Positions 1-12,664 of a DNA stretch of 64,000 nucleotides are shown in pieces. The stretch comes from Pegea sp. RAD2-039. Lineage: Eukaryota; Chordata; Thaliacea; Salpida; Salpidae. The notes beneath the pieces were generated by a model. That model was not told the DNA's origin and did no database searches. It worked only from the letters and a program-made list of their open reading frames with translations. The stretch lies in assembly GCA_034620365.1 (NCBI GenBank), contig JAQGEQ010000080.1, positions 186,001 through 250,000 on the forward strand. Direction: 5' to 3'. How positions within the stretch are numbered: the stretch's first letter is position 1; each line of letters opens with the position of its first letter. Made by a program: the position numbers and the translations under genes.

Positions 1-597
1 ATGTTAATAATTAATTAATAATAATATAATAATAATTTATAATGATATATTATTCAATAAATTTAATTTATCATTGTGTTTTAAAAACCTTGATATTTTA
101 AATAATTCAAAAATGTTTATTTATCTAAATATCCTTTATTTCAAAACATAGATCAACGTCTAGATGAAAACTTCTTCAATCTTAATAAAGAATGAAAACT
201 TAAATTAAAAAAGTAAACAAAACCATATATTTGGTTCATTAAACTAATTATTTTTCAATATAAAAAATGAATTTGAATGCATTTATTATTTACTAAATAA
301 AAAACTGTTTAGCCAAGCTAATATTTCTTTAAGTTTAATAAAAAAAGGATTTAATATAAAGAAAATTTGAAGAATATATTTTGAAGTACAAAAGAATTAC
401 AGATATTTATATTTTCAACAAAATATTATTAAAACCTTGTCTTAATGCTCGAAAAGAAAAATGAAATATTTAAAACACTTTGTAATGATGGTAGATTAGG
501 TGTAATATAAAAATAGATAAAAAGTATTTTGTGGTTTCAGCGATATCTCATTCTTACACCGTACCATTCTAACTTACTTTCAGCTTTTAACAAACAT
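1..597. other. AT-rich intergenic, no gene seen
   Basis: No open frame with coding character or recognisable repeat was found on either strand. It presumably holds the 3' flank of the thyroglobulin-domain gene that ends at 598. Confidence 0.6.
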
Positions 598-3500
598 TTA
601 TGCAATTAATTTCGAACAAAACGTACCATCACAGCTTATATATTCGCCTATTACGTCGTAACGGGTTGTTCCTGGAATAACGGCACCAGTCTCTACATCC
701 ACACAAAAGCAAGTTCCTCGATTACCATGATCGCATTGAGTTGGCTGAAATAATCAAAACTTTATTTTCGTTTTCACTAATTTGCTTTTTATTGTAAACA
801 GTTCTAAGAAATTAAATCTCACAACAGCTTAATCACAAAATATTTAACTTCAACTAAATTTAGATGCAATAAAAGGTACTTAGAATAAAAATATTTAGAG
901 CTTATTTAAATTGTAATATTTTTTAGTACGAACAGAAGCTTTTAAAATACTTATAATATAACAGTTTCTTTTCAAACTTTATAATCTTTGTTTTTTTTTA
1001 AAGATTATAAAGATTTTTAACCAATGTATTTAAAAAATCTTTTAGATAAAGATTAGATAGAAGATACATCAATCAATCAATGTCATGGTTTCATGTTACA
1101 GTCTTTGAAAAAACTTAAAGTTTTTGAAGCTTTATAAGAATTTCATACTATATACTACATCCAATTTTCATAGTTTATCAAATAATATTTTGATAAAAAA
1201 AGAATTTTTCAAAAAAGTTCTCATTGAAAATAAAAAAATAGATCTTTTAAGAATTAGTTTAGTAAACAGATAAGTAGATAAAATATTTCATTTAAAAGAA
1301 ATAATTTATTTTATTCCAGTGGGTCATCTTTTATAAGTTTCTGTCATTGTCATTAAAAAGTCGTGATAAAACTCAATACTTTAAATTAAAAACAAAATTA
1401 ATATTTTCATTAAATAGGTAAAGTTATCGAGTTGGCAACAAGCTTGAAAAAATACTTTTCTAAATGAAACAGAAAACGAAACAATATAAGGATTTAAATA
1501 CCAGTGTTTAGTTACTCTAATCTTTTATAACCCTTTAATACTATTTTACTTTAATTGAAAAAGATTAAATAAAGGACAACATAATTTTAAAGCTGAAAAG
1601 ATTAAGGATGTCCTACAAGCTCATGTTGTTTAAGTTTTAATGTAAAAAATTGTACCTCTTTTTCTGAAAAGGAACTTGATTTATAGATACGAAAATGATT
1701 TAATAACAACCACAATTACTTTGTTATAAAGTAAAGAAACAACTTTCACAAGAAGCGTATTGAAAAAGTATTGAATTTTTTTTAATGGAACAGATAGAGT
1801 TACATAGAATAGCTTTTTAAGTAAGTTTTAAGATTAAAATAAAATCTTGACTGGACAACAAGGTAATTTAGAGTTAATGCCAAGAAAACAAAGTTTTGAA
1901 TTATTTCAAACTGCAAATAATGAGCTAAATAGCCTTAAGGCAGAAACTCTAGTTGATAAAACAAAAAATTGTTTGTTAAAAGCAAACTTTTTAGTTTAGA
2001 ATCACTTTAAAGGCAATTAGAGTTATATAAAAGCTTGTGAGTAATTTAGTTTAAATTGCAGATAATTAAATTGTAATTTTGTCAAATAAAAAAACTGATT
2101 TACTTTCCAATTGATTCCATCTTTTTCACATCGAGGTATATAGAATGGACCGGTGAGTATATCACCGTAATTGTAAATCTGCTGGCTAACTACACCATAC
2201 CGTGAAAGGCACGGCTTAAACGTGTTTAAACTTCTAACCAAGTATGAGGCTGTAAAAATAATGAAGTTGAAACAGATTTAGAGGACAAACCAAAAAAGAA
2301 TTTGGCTAAAGTTCGTTTTAAGATCGTGTTACACTGCATTGCAAATACTTTAAACAGATTAGAGATTAAGAGCCAACTTTTTAGTAGTTACAAATCTATA
2401 CAGCTTTCTTAATATAATAATAATAATAATTAGAATTTAATCTTTTTTTTTCTCGAATACAACTAAGAAATATTTGAGACATTTTAAAATGTTGTTCCTT
2501 AGATTGTTCCTTAGATATCAATTGAATAAAAACTTTTTTTAAATTAAAATAATTTGGTGACTTTGGTCTAAATTTTTAAAATAATTAAGCTGTTTAAAGA
2601 TCAAATCTTTAAACTGCTTCAAAAATGATTCTTTTTAAATAGTGTCCTCATATTTTTCAAATTTTAATTCTTTTTAATTTGGCAGTAGAAATAAACGTGA
2701 AAAATTATTCGGAAAATTAATATCCTGTAACTAATTAGCTGAAATTTTATCAATTTAAAAAATAAAATCGAAATATTAGTGAAAATTAATCAAAATTTGA
2801 TTCTTGACAAAAAGTTATTAGCATAAAATATAGTTAATAGTTAAGATATAAATTATTATTACTATTAATAAACTACATAATAATTAAAAACTCCGTAAGA
2901 ATTCTAAAAATCAACAGATTCTTATATAAAAATCGCAAAAATATTTTAGAACAATTTTTGTAATAACAATTTAACGACTTTTCAAATATTTATAAAACTC
3001 TCTTGTCAACAGCAAAAGTGCCTCAAGCAATATCTCTTCTGCAGAGTATCTTTCAAAATGATTCGCCAATTTGAAACATTTATTTAAATAAAATTACGAT
3101 AATTAAAGATTTGTATAAGTGGAAAACTTCGACAGAAAAATATATTTGATTCAAATTTCAGACTTTTAAATAAAGTTAGAGAGTAGAGATCTTTGAAATA
3201 AGGTTATTAACTTTCATGACAACATTTTAAACTTTTTTGGTATTTGCACCTAATAAAATATTTCAACTATCCTTACAAGGTCTTCTTTACAAAGGTCTTC
3301 ATGATACTTTAGTTGTATCAATTGCATTAACTCTGGAAAGCTCTTAAAAGATACTTTTGTCAAAATAATCAAAATAAGAAAAATAAAAAAAGCAAATCTT
3401 TCTGATTTGTAAAAACTAGATTAAATTATTAAATATAAAAAAGTCAATAGTAGCAAAAATAGGAAAAAAAAAGTAATACTATTTAAACTTTTAACTTCAT

Positions 3501-3660
3501 TTTAATAAGCAGAAAAACAGACGAAACCAGTTTTTAAAAAACCAATAAAAATTCGAAAAGAGATTAACAAATGTTTAATTGTTAGAAAATAATCAACAAG
3601 CTTACCAGCAAAGTCAATAGATAACCACAAGGAAAAACTTATAAAAATCGTTGTCTTCAT
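598..3660 (-). CDS. Small secreted protein with one thyroglobulin type-1 domain
   Basis: Three exons read on the minus strand: 3606-3660, 2104-2249 and 598-744 (phases 1 and 0), giving 115 residues. The first exon encodes a hydrophobic signal peptide starting MKTTIFISFSLWLS. Exons 2 and 3 together give one thyroglobulin type-1 repeat with six cysteines in the family order: KPC, then YIPRCEKDG, TQC, CFCVD and a final ISC, with the I-x-GT signature (VIPGTTRYD). Domains of this kind occur in secreted protease inhibitors and matrix proteins; the activity here is unknown. The two introns are almost the same length (1356 and 1359 bp), far longer than most in the window. Splice sites are canonical (GCTG/GTAAGC, AAA/GTAAAT). 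The stop follows shortly after the last Cys, so the protein is probably complete. A further exon beyond a weak GTACGT donor near the end cannot be excluded. Confidence 0.8.
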
Positions 3661-6600
3661 TTTTTTTAGTTTGGTTTGAGGTCCAGTCAAAATATTTTCT
3701 TATAATTGAAGTGTTTGCAGTTTCCACTATTTATTGTGAATTGAAAGTTAGTTTTTTTCGTGAGCTTAAACTCTCTCATTTTATTTTTTTGTGAGTTCTA
3801 TAACGTTGTACAAAAACGTTTTTGAGTATTTTATTTATGTTTGAACTTAATAAACTATTTGATAAATTGATTTTCATCCAGAATTATCTAGAATTACTTT
3901 GAATGATTCTTTTTAAATAAGAAAAAACTTACAACAAATTAAAAGATTCTTAGTAAACAAATTACGACGTCTGCACTTAAAAATAATTAAAAAGAAGAAG
4001 ATTTTTAATCATAATAAGGTCAATAATAAAATAATAATTAAACTTTAATTTGATGATAGCTTAATCTCAATAACGTCAATAATATGTTTATATTTGATAA
4101 ATCATCTATTTAATTATGTCTTTTAATGATATAATAGGTTTAAGAAGATTTATTTTGTTTCTATTATTTTGTTTAATAAATTGTTTAGTGAATAAAGAAA
4201 TGTTTTGAAATCGGATGTTTGAGTTGCTTAGAAGAATAAAAAACTTGATCATTATGCTTGTGTCTTTTAAAAGAAAACATAGTTTGAACAGTTTATTTAA
4301 AAAGTCTTAAAAAAGTTTTGGTGTTTGCCACAAGTTTTATAGATTTAAAATGATTTAAAGTGACACAAAACTTCTCGAAACAAAGGTTCTTTATTTAATT
4401 TTGGAGTAAAAGAATTTAGAAATCTATTATAAAGTTTATATATAAAAACCTAAAAAAGTTAATCTATTTTTGATTTTTTCTTTCAATAAACTCGTTGACA
4501 TAAACTTTCAAAACTAAATAAAATCAATAACTTTTAAATTGTACAAAAAAATTTCTTGCTTAAAATTCGAAAATTACATCAAAAATCAAACTTACTTTTT
4601 TCCATATAAGGAAACTAAATTGTTGAACAAGTTTGTTTTTTATTAATAAAAAAGTTTTTTCCAATTACTGATTAAAATGTAACTTAATAAACAGTCAACA
4701 AATAAAAAAATGTCTTAAGCAACTTATACATTTACCATTTTGAAATCACCAAAAAAGTTTTTAAATAAGTTTTAAAATATAATATGTTTTCAACCACAAT
4801 ATTTTCAGATTTTATTTTGAGTGATATATTTAGAAAGTTTTATTACAGAAAACTTATAATTTTTAAATCTTTAAAGAAAGGTAATTAAAAAATGCAAAAA
4901 TGAAAAAATTTGGTTTTATCTTAATTTAGATTTAAAGCTTATAAGCAAACTTGTAGAAAATATCATAAGCTTCAAAATAATGTCAGTTTTACAATAAGTT
5001 TGTTTACAACATGTGTAATAACAAATTACTAAACCTATTTTTTATTATCATACGATATAACAATTCAATTTTTCTACTACTTTGAATTCTAGTATAAAAT
5101 AAAACAAAAAATTAATAAGCATAAACATTAATAATTTAATATCATAAATAAAATGCTTATTATGCAGAATATTTTTTACTCAGAAATAACTTTAACTTTA
5201 AATATTTGAATTATTTTAACCTTAAATGTGAATATACAAATTAATATCATTTAGAACTACATATTTACCGATAAATGTTAGAAAAATCAAGATACAAATA
5301 ATAGTTAGAGTAAAATTATAAGATTATTTTTAATATTTTAACCAATTTTAATTTTAATTAGTTATTCAATTTGGTCTATACAAACTTTGAGACTAAATCT
5401 AATAATATTTATTGATTTAGAAATATATATTAAGAATTATATTAAGATTAAAAGATTGATTCTTGAATTGTGTCATAATTAAGAAAATATTTAAATAAAA
5501 TCAATCAACCTTCCTTTCACGATTTATTACAAATAGATCCAAATAAGAAACAAGATATTTGATAATACGTAATTTAATCATGAATTATCAAATACCATCG
5601 AAAATTGGTTTTTAATCACTATCAACTTTTATTAGCAATTAAATATATTTTTTCGGCTTAAATTACACAAATTTGACCAATTCGGTTAAACTGAAAACAG
5701 TTTGACCTTTTTTTAAAATAAATTTTAAAATATTTTCAGTCTTTCTAATTTATCGTTTTATTATTTTGTATTTTTAATTTATATTTTACTTATACAGTGT
5801 TCGGAGTTTTTCTACTTTAATTATACTAAACTGTGATATCTAACTTTTCATCACTTTTAAATTCATATTGTTTTCAGTTTGTTTTATTGTTGATTTATAA
5901 TTTATTAACTAATAAATAAAAATGATCAACAAATTCTCTACTTCAAAATTTATTTTTAGGTGACTTTTAATTAAATTTTAACTTAAATAAAAATAAAACC
6001 GTTTGTAATAAACTATTTATAATTTATTACAAAACTTTAATATTGATTATTAATTTTTATTTGAAACAGTTACTAAATTGGTATAGTTTTACTGAAAATT
6101 TAAATAATATTCAATAATTAAAATATAATAATAATAGTATTTATCAACATATATATATATAAATAAATATTAAAGAGTAATTATATCAAAAGATCAAACT
6201 TCTGAAGCTGATGTAAATTAAAAATTGAAAAAGTGCAATTTAGAAAATAATCATATCGATTAGTAAAAACTAATAATATAATCATAAAAATAATTTTAAA
6301 TTATTTCCGCGAGAGGGCGCTAGAAAAGTATATCAAAGAGAGAAAAACTTAATAGCTTAAGTTAACTTTGTTTAATAATTCCTTCTTAATAAAAATTAAA
6401 CATCATTTAATTAAAATCATTTAATTAAATGTTTGACTAGTAATCGAATAATTAGTAATTTTGGTAACCTACTTAAGAAATAGTTGTAAATTTCAACTTT
6501 AAGGCATTTACTCTAATTCAAACGTCCTTAAATTTCCAAATAAATAACTTCTATTAAATTTAAATTTAAGATAAATAAAGTATAATAATCAAAATTTATT

Positions 6601-7403
6601 TAGTTTTGATAAAAACTGTTTACTATTTAACTGGTTTTATTCACTATCAAATAAATTTTCAAATTCAATTAAGCTACTAATGAAAAGTATTTACCTTATT
6701 TTATATTTATTATTTGAATATTTCAATATTTATAAGATTAAATTTTTTAAACTTTGTAAACAAAAATAATTTTGAAATTTGTTTTCTAAACGTTATTTAG
6801 TTTTATGTAAAATTTTTATTTAACTTTTTCAATTTATCATTAAATGCGAGATACTGAAAACAAATTTTGTAAAAATCGCCAAACTGAATCTAGAAGACAA
6901 TGAGAACACGTCATTCCTTCTCTTTCTGGAACAGCAGGGGTTTCTCAGCCCTTTTGTCTGAGTTTTCGTTTTGAAATGCTAAAATTTGAAAGTTTTGTTT
7001 AGATTTTGTGAAAAATTAAAACTAAGGTAAATAATTTTGTTACAAAATATTTCAAATAATAGATATATGATTCTTTAAAACTCCAATTTTCAATCGAATT
7101 AGAATCAAGAATCACATCTCAAAATGAACCAGTTTTTATCCATCGGAAGCCACTTTGTGAAAACACCATTTTTGATTTCTAAATTTTGTATAAAATCACA
7201 ATTTTATTACTGTCACTTTTATATTTTATTATGATTCAATTTTATGCATATTTGATGTTGCAATTGACAAAAACCCATCAAAAACATGAAGTTTAAAAGT
7301 TAAAATGTAAAAAAATTTACTTATAAGGTGATATGCAAAAAACAAAGAATATTTTTTATTAAAAATCAAATTCAGAATCGAAAATCTGATTTTCAAAAAG
7401 AGT
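3661..7403. other. 3.7-kb AT-rich intergenic between thyroglobulin-domain gene and ZIC
   Basis: Very AT-rich with many simple A/T runs and a short (TA)n stretch near 6150. No coding exon was recognised. The only GC-rich patch is the CTCF-like site at 6307-6322. Confidence 0.6.
6307..6322 (+). promoter_or_regulatory. CTCF-like binding motif
   Basis: CCGCGAGAGGGCGCTA agrees with the animal CTCF core (CCACCAGGGGGCGCTA) at 13 of 16 positions. It stands alone in thousands of bases of AT-rich sequence between two genes. The match is seen directly; function is inference, and the organism's possession of CTCF is not shown. Confidence 0.4.
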
Positions 7404-7409
7404 TTTATT
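7404..7409 (-). promoter_or_regulatory. Polyadenylation signal overlapping the ZIC stop codon
   Basis: On the minus strand the sequence TAAATAAAA places an AATAAA hexamer on the last base of the ZIC stop codon, which would give a minimal 3' UTR. Other hexamers may exist downstream. Confidence 0.4.
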
Positions 7410-9875
7410 TAATAAAATGGGGCGTTAGTTCCCACAATATTTGAAAGTTGATAGTTGTTAGGAATTTGTGAATCATTGATATTTTGCACATAATCAGATA
7501 TGTTAGGTTGGCTTGTAAAGACTTGAGGTTGATTGTTTCTCCAAATACATGGAGATGAATAACAATTTTGCTGATCATATATCGATGGTTCTTGCTTAAT
7601 ATCTGCAGCAGTAGGAATTAATGAAGAATGAGATCCATTTTCATTCAATTGTTGGTTGGATGCTTGATCTTTATGTGATCTTTTATGCTTTCTTAATGAG
7701 CTGGGATGTGAATACTTCTTGTTGCATCCGGGTACCTGGAAGACATTTCATTTTTTAGAGCCAAATCTTTAGAAATCGATCCGAGGATACTAACCTCACA
7801 CTTGTAAGGATGATCTTTGCTATGGACATGGGCATGCTTTTTCCGATCTGAGCTATTTGCAAAGCGTCTTTCACAACCAGCTACTTGACAGGGGAAAGGT
7901 TTTTCACCTGAAATAAACAGAAAACTCATAAGCTAACTAGTAAACGAACAATTAAATTATGAATTATTTAATTTAATAAAAAAAAAGAATCATTTTTAAG
8001 GCTTTTCTAGCCTTACAGTGAAATAAAAACTAAATATCTTTATAACTGAATGATAATAGTAACTTTTTAATAATAAATTATATTTCTAATATTTTTATTT
8101 TAACGATATTTTTAAAGTAGTTTAAAGTTTAAAGGAAACCCTTTTTAAGTAAAGCTTTTTTCAAAGACTTGTTTATAATCTTTCATACTATTAATAAAGA
8201 TAAAATTGTTTGCAATTTATAGTAAAAAAAATAATAATTTCTGTTATGAACTATTATTCCATATTGTTTATTACTACTGGTTCCAAACGCGTTTAGTACC
8301 TGTAGTATTATCTAATTCTCTCATACAAAGAAAGCTAGCACCATGCTGTGACTAGATTCTTCAAAAGAAAATCACATAGCTCTTTTTTAGGGTTCTAATC
8401 GAGTTATAGACGATATATTATGACGTACATTTCCAAGTGAACATCAAAAAACAGAAGCGTTATAATTTTATCAAATTTAAAAACTTAAAAATGATAAAGA
8501 GTACAATAATTTTAGGAGGAATTGTTGTAGTTTTACAATTCGCCAGTTCACATATTCTTTAGCATATTGATGTTTAGAACGCAGCGTGAAGTAGTAATTA
8601 GATTAAATTTAAGTGAAGAGACAAAAGTTTGAAAAATTACAAATAAAAACATTTTCTGTCAAATAGAACAAACAAGAACAAATAATCCTTAGAATAAAGC
8701 ATAAATTACTCAAAAACTAAAAGTATAGAAATAAATAGATTATAGAAATTATAAAAAGATATTTATTTGTGTTATTATCACATTTACCAGCCAGGTTTTC
8801 TTAAACTTATTTGTAAAATTCAATAATTAGATTAAATATCAGCAGACGAAATAATTTATAAATATGTTTAAAAGTCAAGAGAGTTCAACAAAAGTTTTCC
8901 ACTAAACATTGATAACTTGCATATATTTAATTTATAGCTCTCTACAATTTGAAGTGATGACATAAATGACCTTAATGCCGATCAATTATTACTTCATGGA
9001 CATTTCATCAACTTTTGCAAAATAATTCATAATTTTTTCGATTTCAAAACATTTTTTAAAATCAAGAAAAGTAAGATTTTTTTATTGCCATCATCAAATA
9101 AAATGTTATTTTAAAATACTCAGATGCAATAACTTAAGTTGACTCTTTTTTAAAATTAATCTATTAAATATTTGTTACTTCTATTTCTACAAAAAACTCA
9201 ACAGTAAGATCTTTATAAGAAATAATCAAAAAATATTTTCTCACCAGTATGCAGACGTCGATGTATTTTCAAATTTTCACTTCTTGCAAATTTTTTTTTA
9301 CAGTGTTGAAACTGGCAACAAAATGGTTTTTCACCAGTATGGACCCTTAAATGGTTAACCAACTTGTACTTAGCCCTGAATGGTTTGCAGCCACGCATGC
9401 ACTGTTCCCACATACAAGTGTGGTCCGTATTCTCTGGTCCTTGTACGTGAACCCGTCGTAAATGGTTTACAAGATCATCCAGTCGCTGAAAACGTTTGTT
9501 ACAAGGAAGAAACTGACTTCTTCCTGATCCATCAACAACAGGACATGATACATCAATCCACTTACAGACATGTTCCTCTTGTATTACTGTCTCTGGTTGT
9601 CCATAAAAGTTTGTGTCCACATACCTCCCTTGCGTATTCTGGGACTGATTTGACCAAATATTATTTGCTGTGTTCGGTACTGGCCACATTTCAGCATTTG
9701 TCGGCCTTATCATCGGGTATTGCTGAGATATTTCTTGTTGTGGGCTCTGAATTTGTTGACTTGGAACATATTGATAGCTATGAATAGCAGCATATCCGTT
9801 AACTTGTTCATCAGACAAGAATTGATGATGGTGACTATCCAATAATCTTCTAGAATCTATAAAATTTGAATCCAT
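7409..9875 (-). CDS. zic: ZIC-family zinc-finger transcription factor
   Basis: Exons 9245-9875, 7795-7907 and 7409-7735 encode 356 residues; intron 1 is 1337 bp and intron 2 is 59 bp. Five C2H2 fingers run from about residue 103 to 270. Finger 1 has the ZIC-type widely spaced cysteines, and fingers 1 and 2 carry the tandem CWCH2 tryptophans (CKWID, CMWEQC). Finger-linking motifs match ZIC closely: [53 protein letters not shown] and the last-finger SHPSSLRKH. These separate it from the related GLI and GLIS proteins. The N-terminal 100 residues are Q/S/N-rich and the C-terminal 85 are low complexity with an IKQEP motif that resembles a sumoylation site. ZIC factors are nuclear regulators of neural and mesodermal development. 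The first intron falls inside the HTG/EKPF linker between fingers 3 and 4. Confidence 0.95.
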
Positions 9876-10573
9876 AAAATAACAAACTGTTTGTTAAACT
9901 TTAAAAACTTCTGAGTTAATACTGATAGTTAAATCAGCTCTGACTACAGCAAGCTTTAATGATTGCTTAAATTGAAACTAGTACAAGTTCTCTCTACTGC
10001 TTTAAGTGGCGACGAGTACCATAAAACTCATCATAAGTTTGGAATAACTTAACTAAGGATTATTTTATAATACTTTGTATTTAAATTATATTATTTAAAA
10101 CTCCTTTAAAGTCTGTTTAAAATATTGCTTGGAATCATAGAATATTTTTAACTTATTCTGATATTATTTGAGAAAATGTGTTACTTTCTATATTCTTAAC
10201 TAAATAGATGTTATTTGTGAAAATGTGTGTTAGCGAGAGGTGCTCTCTTCAGGCACCCTCCTTCGCATTTATTATTATATATCAATCATAGAACATAATG
10301 AAATAAATGTTGGTTTTATGAATTATAGTAATTTACTTTTAATATCTAAACGATTATTGTTATACTTTTCTTTTAAAAGTTAAATAACTTTATTTCACTC
10401 ACAGCTTTTTAAAATCTCTGTTTTACATTTCAACAATTCGTTTTCTAAATTCAACTATCTAGTTTATAGATTATTGTTTTTTTGTTCTTTAAAACTTTTT
10501 TAAAACTTTTCACCTTAAATAAATTTGAACAAAAGCACACAACTTTAAGCCTTCAAAGTATTTATTAATTTTT
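9876..10573. other. Intergenic; holds a LINE 3' end
   Basis: Between ZIC and the first secreted-family gene. Apart from the LINE tail listed separately (about 10130-10290), nothing coding was recognised. It would contain the ZIC promoter. Confidence 0.5.
10130..10290 (+). mobile_element. Solo 3' end of CR1/L2-like LINE
   Basis: Shares with the elements at 25035-25110 and (inverted) 44640-44720 a block containing GTTAGCGAGAGGTGCTCTC and CAGGCACCCTCCTTCGCATT, preceded by a shared ATTTGTGA(G/A)AA segment. The block can fold into a stem-loop (GGAGGTGC paired with GCACCCTCC). Heavily 5'-truncated LINE insertions typically leave only such a 3' tail. Confidence 0.7.
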
Positions 10574-11275
10574 TTATTGTATTTCATATTTATTGTATTC
10601 TCTTATTTCATATTCTTGAAGTTTCTGCAAATGTTGTAAACCTAATGGCTGTAATGGTTCACCTATTTCGACTGGTTCACCTATTTCGACTGGTTCACCT
10701 ATTTCGACTGGTTCACCTATTTCGACTGGTTCACCTATTTCGACTGGTTCAACTGGTTTGAATGGTTTCCAGGAAGACTTTTCGATACATTTCTAAAAAA
10801 CAATTGAAAATTAAAATTCAAATGAGATGAAATTTCTTCTTACCCGAGCTATTTCACACATAGATGGAAACCCGTGACTAAGACATTCACTAAATACTGA
10901 ATCAATATTAGACTTTGAAGTTTTTCTTCTAAATCTGGATAATACTTTCGAAGGAGCAAATAGCGGACCAACCTAAGAAATAAAACAATTGAATATGAAA
11001 ACTATTTTTATATTTGATTTAATTAACTGAACTTACGCCAGCTGAAACACAATCCAGTACAGATTGTGATGCACCAAGTTGTTTTAGACTAGAGATTAAC
11101 TCATGAATCACATATTGATTTCCATTATTAGACTGTGGACGACTACCATGTATACTTGTATGATGACAACCTAGTAAATAAAACAAATTATAAACTAAAA
11201 ATTATTAGAAATCAGATATACTTTACCATCAGCTTGAAGAATGAAACAAAGAACCAGAACAGAAAGAATCTTCAT
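10574..11275 (-). CDS. Secreted cysteine-pattern protein, array member 1, with EPVEIG repeats
   Basis: Exons 11227-11275, 11037-11170, 10844-10972 and 10574-10792 (phases 1, 0, 0) encode 176 residues. A signal peptide (MKILSVLVLCFILQADG) is followed by GCHH, a mid Cys at DCVSAG, and the family signature ECLSHGFPSMCEIARKC, a Cx8Cx5C pattern. The exon structure and cysteine spacing are the same as in the three genes at 12.1-12.7, 14.7-15.2 and 16.5-17.1 kb. This copy differs by a long last exon that holds five perfect 18-bp repeats translated as EPVEIG, followed by a Q/E/Y-rich tail. It lacks the KRK-LG junction of the other three. No known family was recognised. Secretion is predicted from the signal peptide; function is unknown. 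It is the most diverged member. Confidence 0.75.
10656..10745 (-). repeat. Coding minisatellite, 5 perfect copies of 18 bp
   Basis: GGTTCACCTATTTCGACT is repeated five times without a mismatch at 10656-10673, 10674-10691, 10692-10709, 10710-10727 and 10728-10745, followed by a partial sixth. It encodes the acidic EPVEIG hexapeptide of the overlapping gene. Perfect identity indicates recent expansion or homogenisation. Confidence 0.95.
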
Positions 11276-12101
11276 CACCACCAAGTTAGTTGTCAAATGG
11301 CTTGAGTTAAAGTTTTTATTTTTATTTCAGTTTGCACCAGTTCCTTATATACTGATTTCAAACTGCTGAAAAACCGGTTTTTTTAGAATTAAGGTTGACA
11401 TCAACTTTACCTTTTTCTTATTTTATCGTTATCATATTTTATGGTATTTGTATTACAAATTTAAAACCATTTCTTTCTTCATACTTAGGTTTTATTATGT
11501 GGTAAAAATGTAAATACAACAATAATTAGTTTTTAAAAGATTTTTTATAATTTCTTTTTTAATAAAATAAAACAAAACTAGTTCATATTTGAATGTAAAA
11601 AAACATTTATAAAGTGGATAAACGAGCAAGAATTACAGCTTACTAACATTTTATAAGTTCTTATAAAACTCTTCTTATAATAATAAATAACAATATAATA
11701 ATAATAATCATTTAATTTTTAAACATTTGAATGAATGACCTTCAGCCTGATTTCTAAACTTTTATTAATCAATATTTTTTTATCTTTAAAGTTTCTCCTT
11801 AGTTTTTAAGTTTTTTAATTGGTAACATTAATTTTTCGGAATTTACCTTCAGTTTGAATTTATTTGAAATTGTAATTTGCTTTTGTTAACTACTTTTTCA
11901 AATTCTTTCTATTTTTAAATAATTTTTGTGTCTGTTTCGTTTATACAATTTCTAGTTTTTTTGGTTTATATCAGCAGCTTTTTAAACAACAAACTTAAAT
12001 TAACACTTTTGCCCTAACTTTTTTTTTTGAAACTAAACCTTTTTCTGATTCAAAATTTTAAAACAGACCAAAATCTTATTTTATGAACTTTATTAGTCGA
12101 A
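11276..12101. other. Intergenic within the secreted-protein array
   Basis: AT-rich spacer between array members 1 and 2. No exon, RNA gene or repeat was recognised; it should contain the member 1 promoter. Confidence 0.5.
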
Positions 12102-12664
12102 TTACTGGGTAGCGAAGCTACGGGCTGGTTCTCTAACCGATTGTACACTCTTTTCGTTCGAGCATTTCTACAAAAAAAGAGGTTATAGTTAAACAACTCC
12201 AATTATTATTGTATTATCATTATAATATATATATTAGCGATTAACTTATTATTTTTAATCAGTTAAACTTGTTTCATACCATTGCTGCACTACATATTTC
12301 GCCATATCCATACTTCTTGCATTGCTTCATGTCTTCCTCATTATATCTGTATCTCCCGCGCGAAAAACTTCCCACTTTTGTATATAGATATCCAAGCTGT
12401 CAGTAAAAAGATAGAAACACATTTTCAGTATTCCTCAATTTACTTTACGCTTAGTGCATTCGATAATGTATCGGGGTACATCATGCCCTCCAAGAACTTG
12501 CTCAACTAGTGCAGCTCCTGTAGGTCTAATACATTTTCCAATATAACATCTTGTATGGTGGCACCCTAGAAAAATGTAAAAATTAAAACGAAAAACAAAA
12601 TAACTTTACCTTCAATAGCTTGAAAAAAGAGACAAAAAGCAAGAACACAAAAGATCTTGTTCAT
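12102..12664 (-). CDS. Secreted cysteine-pattern protein, array member 2
   Basis: Exons 12610-12664, 12444-12565, 12280-12396 and 12102-12167 (phases 1, 0, 0) encode 119 residues; the introns are 44, 47 and 112 bp. The signal peptide is MNKIFCVLAFCLFFQAIEG. The mature part begins GCHHT, as in member 1, and has two extra cysteines (RCYIGKC). Exon 2 ends with ECTKRK and exon 3 begins LGY. Exon 3 ends CKKYGYGEICSAAM and joins KCSNEK of exon 4, completing the Cx8Cx5C signature. Exons 3 and 4 have exactly the same length as in member 3. Start chosen at the Met before the hydrophobic stretch. No database family was recognised; likely a secreted peptide or protein with three disulfides at most in the conserved core. 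Confidence 0.75.

Noticed and set aside
9380-9787. 135-codon plus-strand open frame
   Set aside because: Exactly antisense to ZIC exon 1, whose finger-coding sequence keeps the opposite frame open; no independent support.
7409-9875. GLI or GLIS identity for the zinc-finger gene
   Set aside because: Finger sequences and CWCH2 tryptophans fit ZIC better, including [10 protein letters not shown] and PSSLRKH shared with but positioned as in ZIC.
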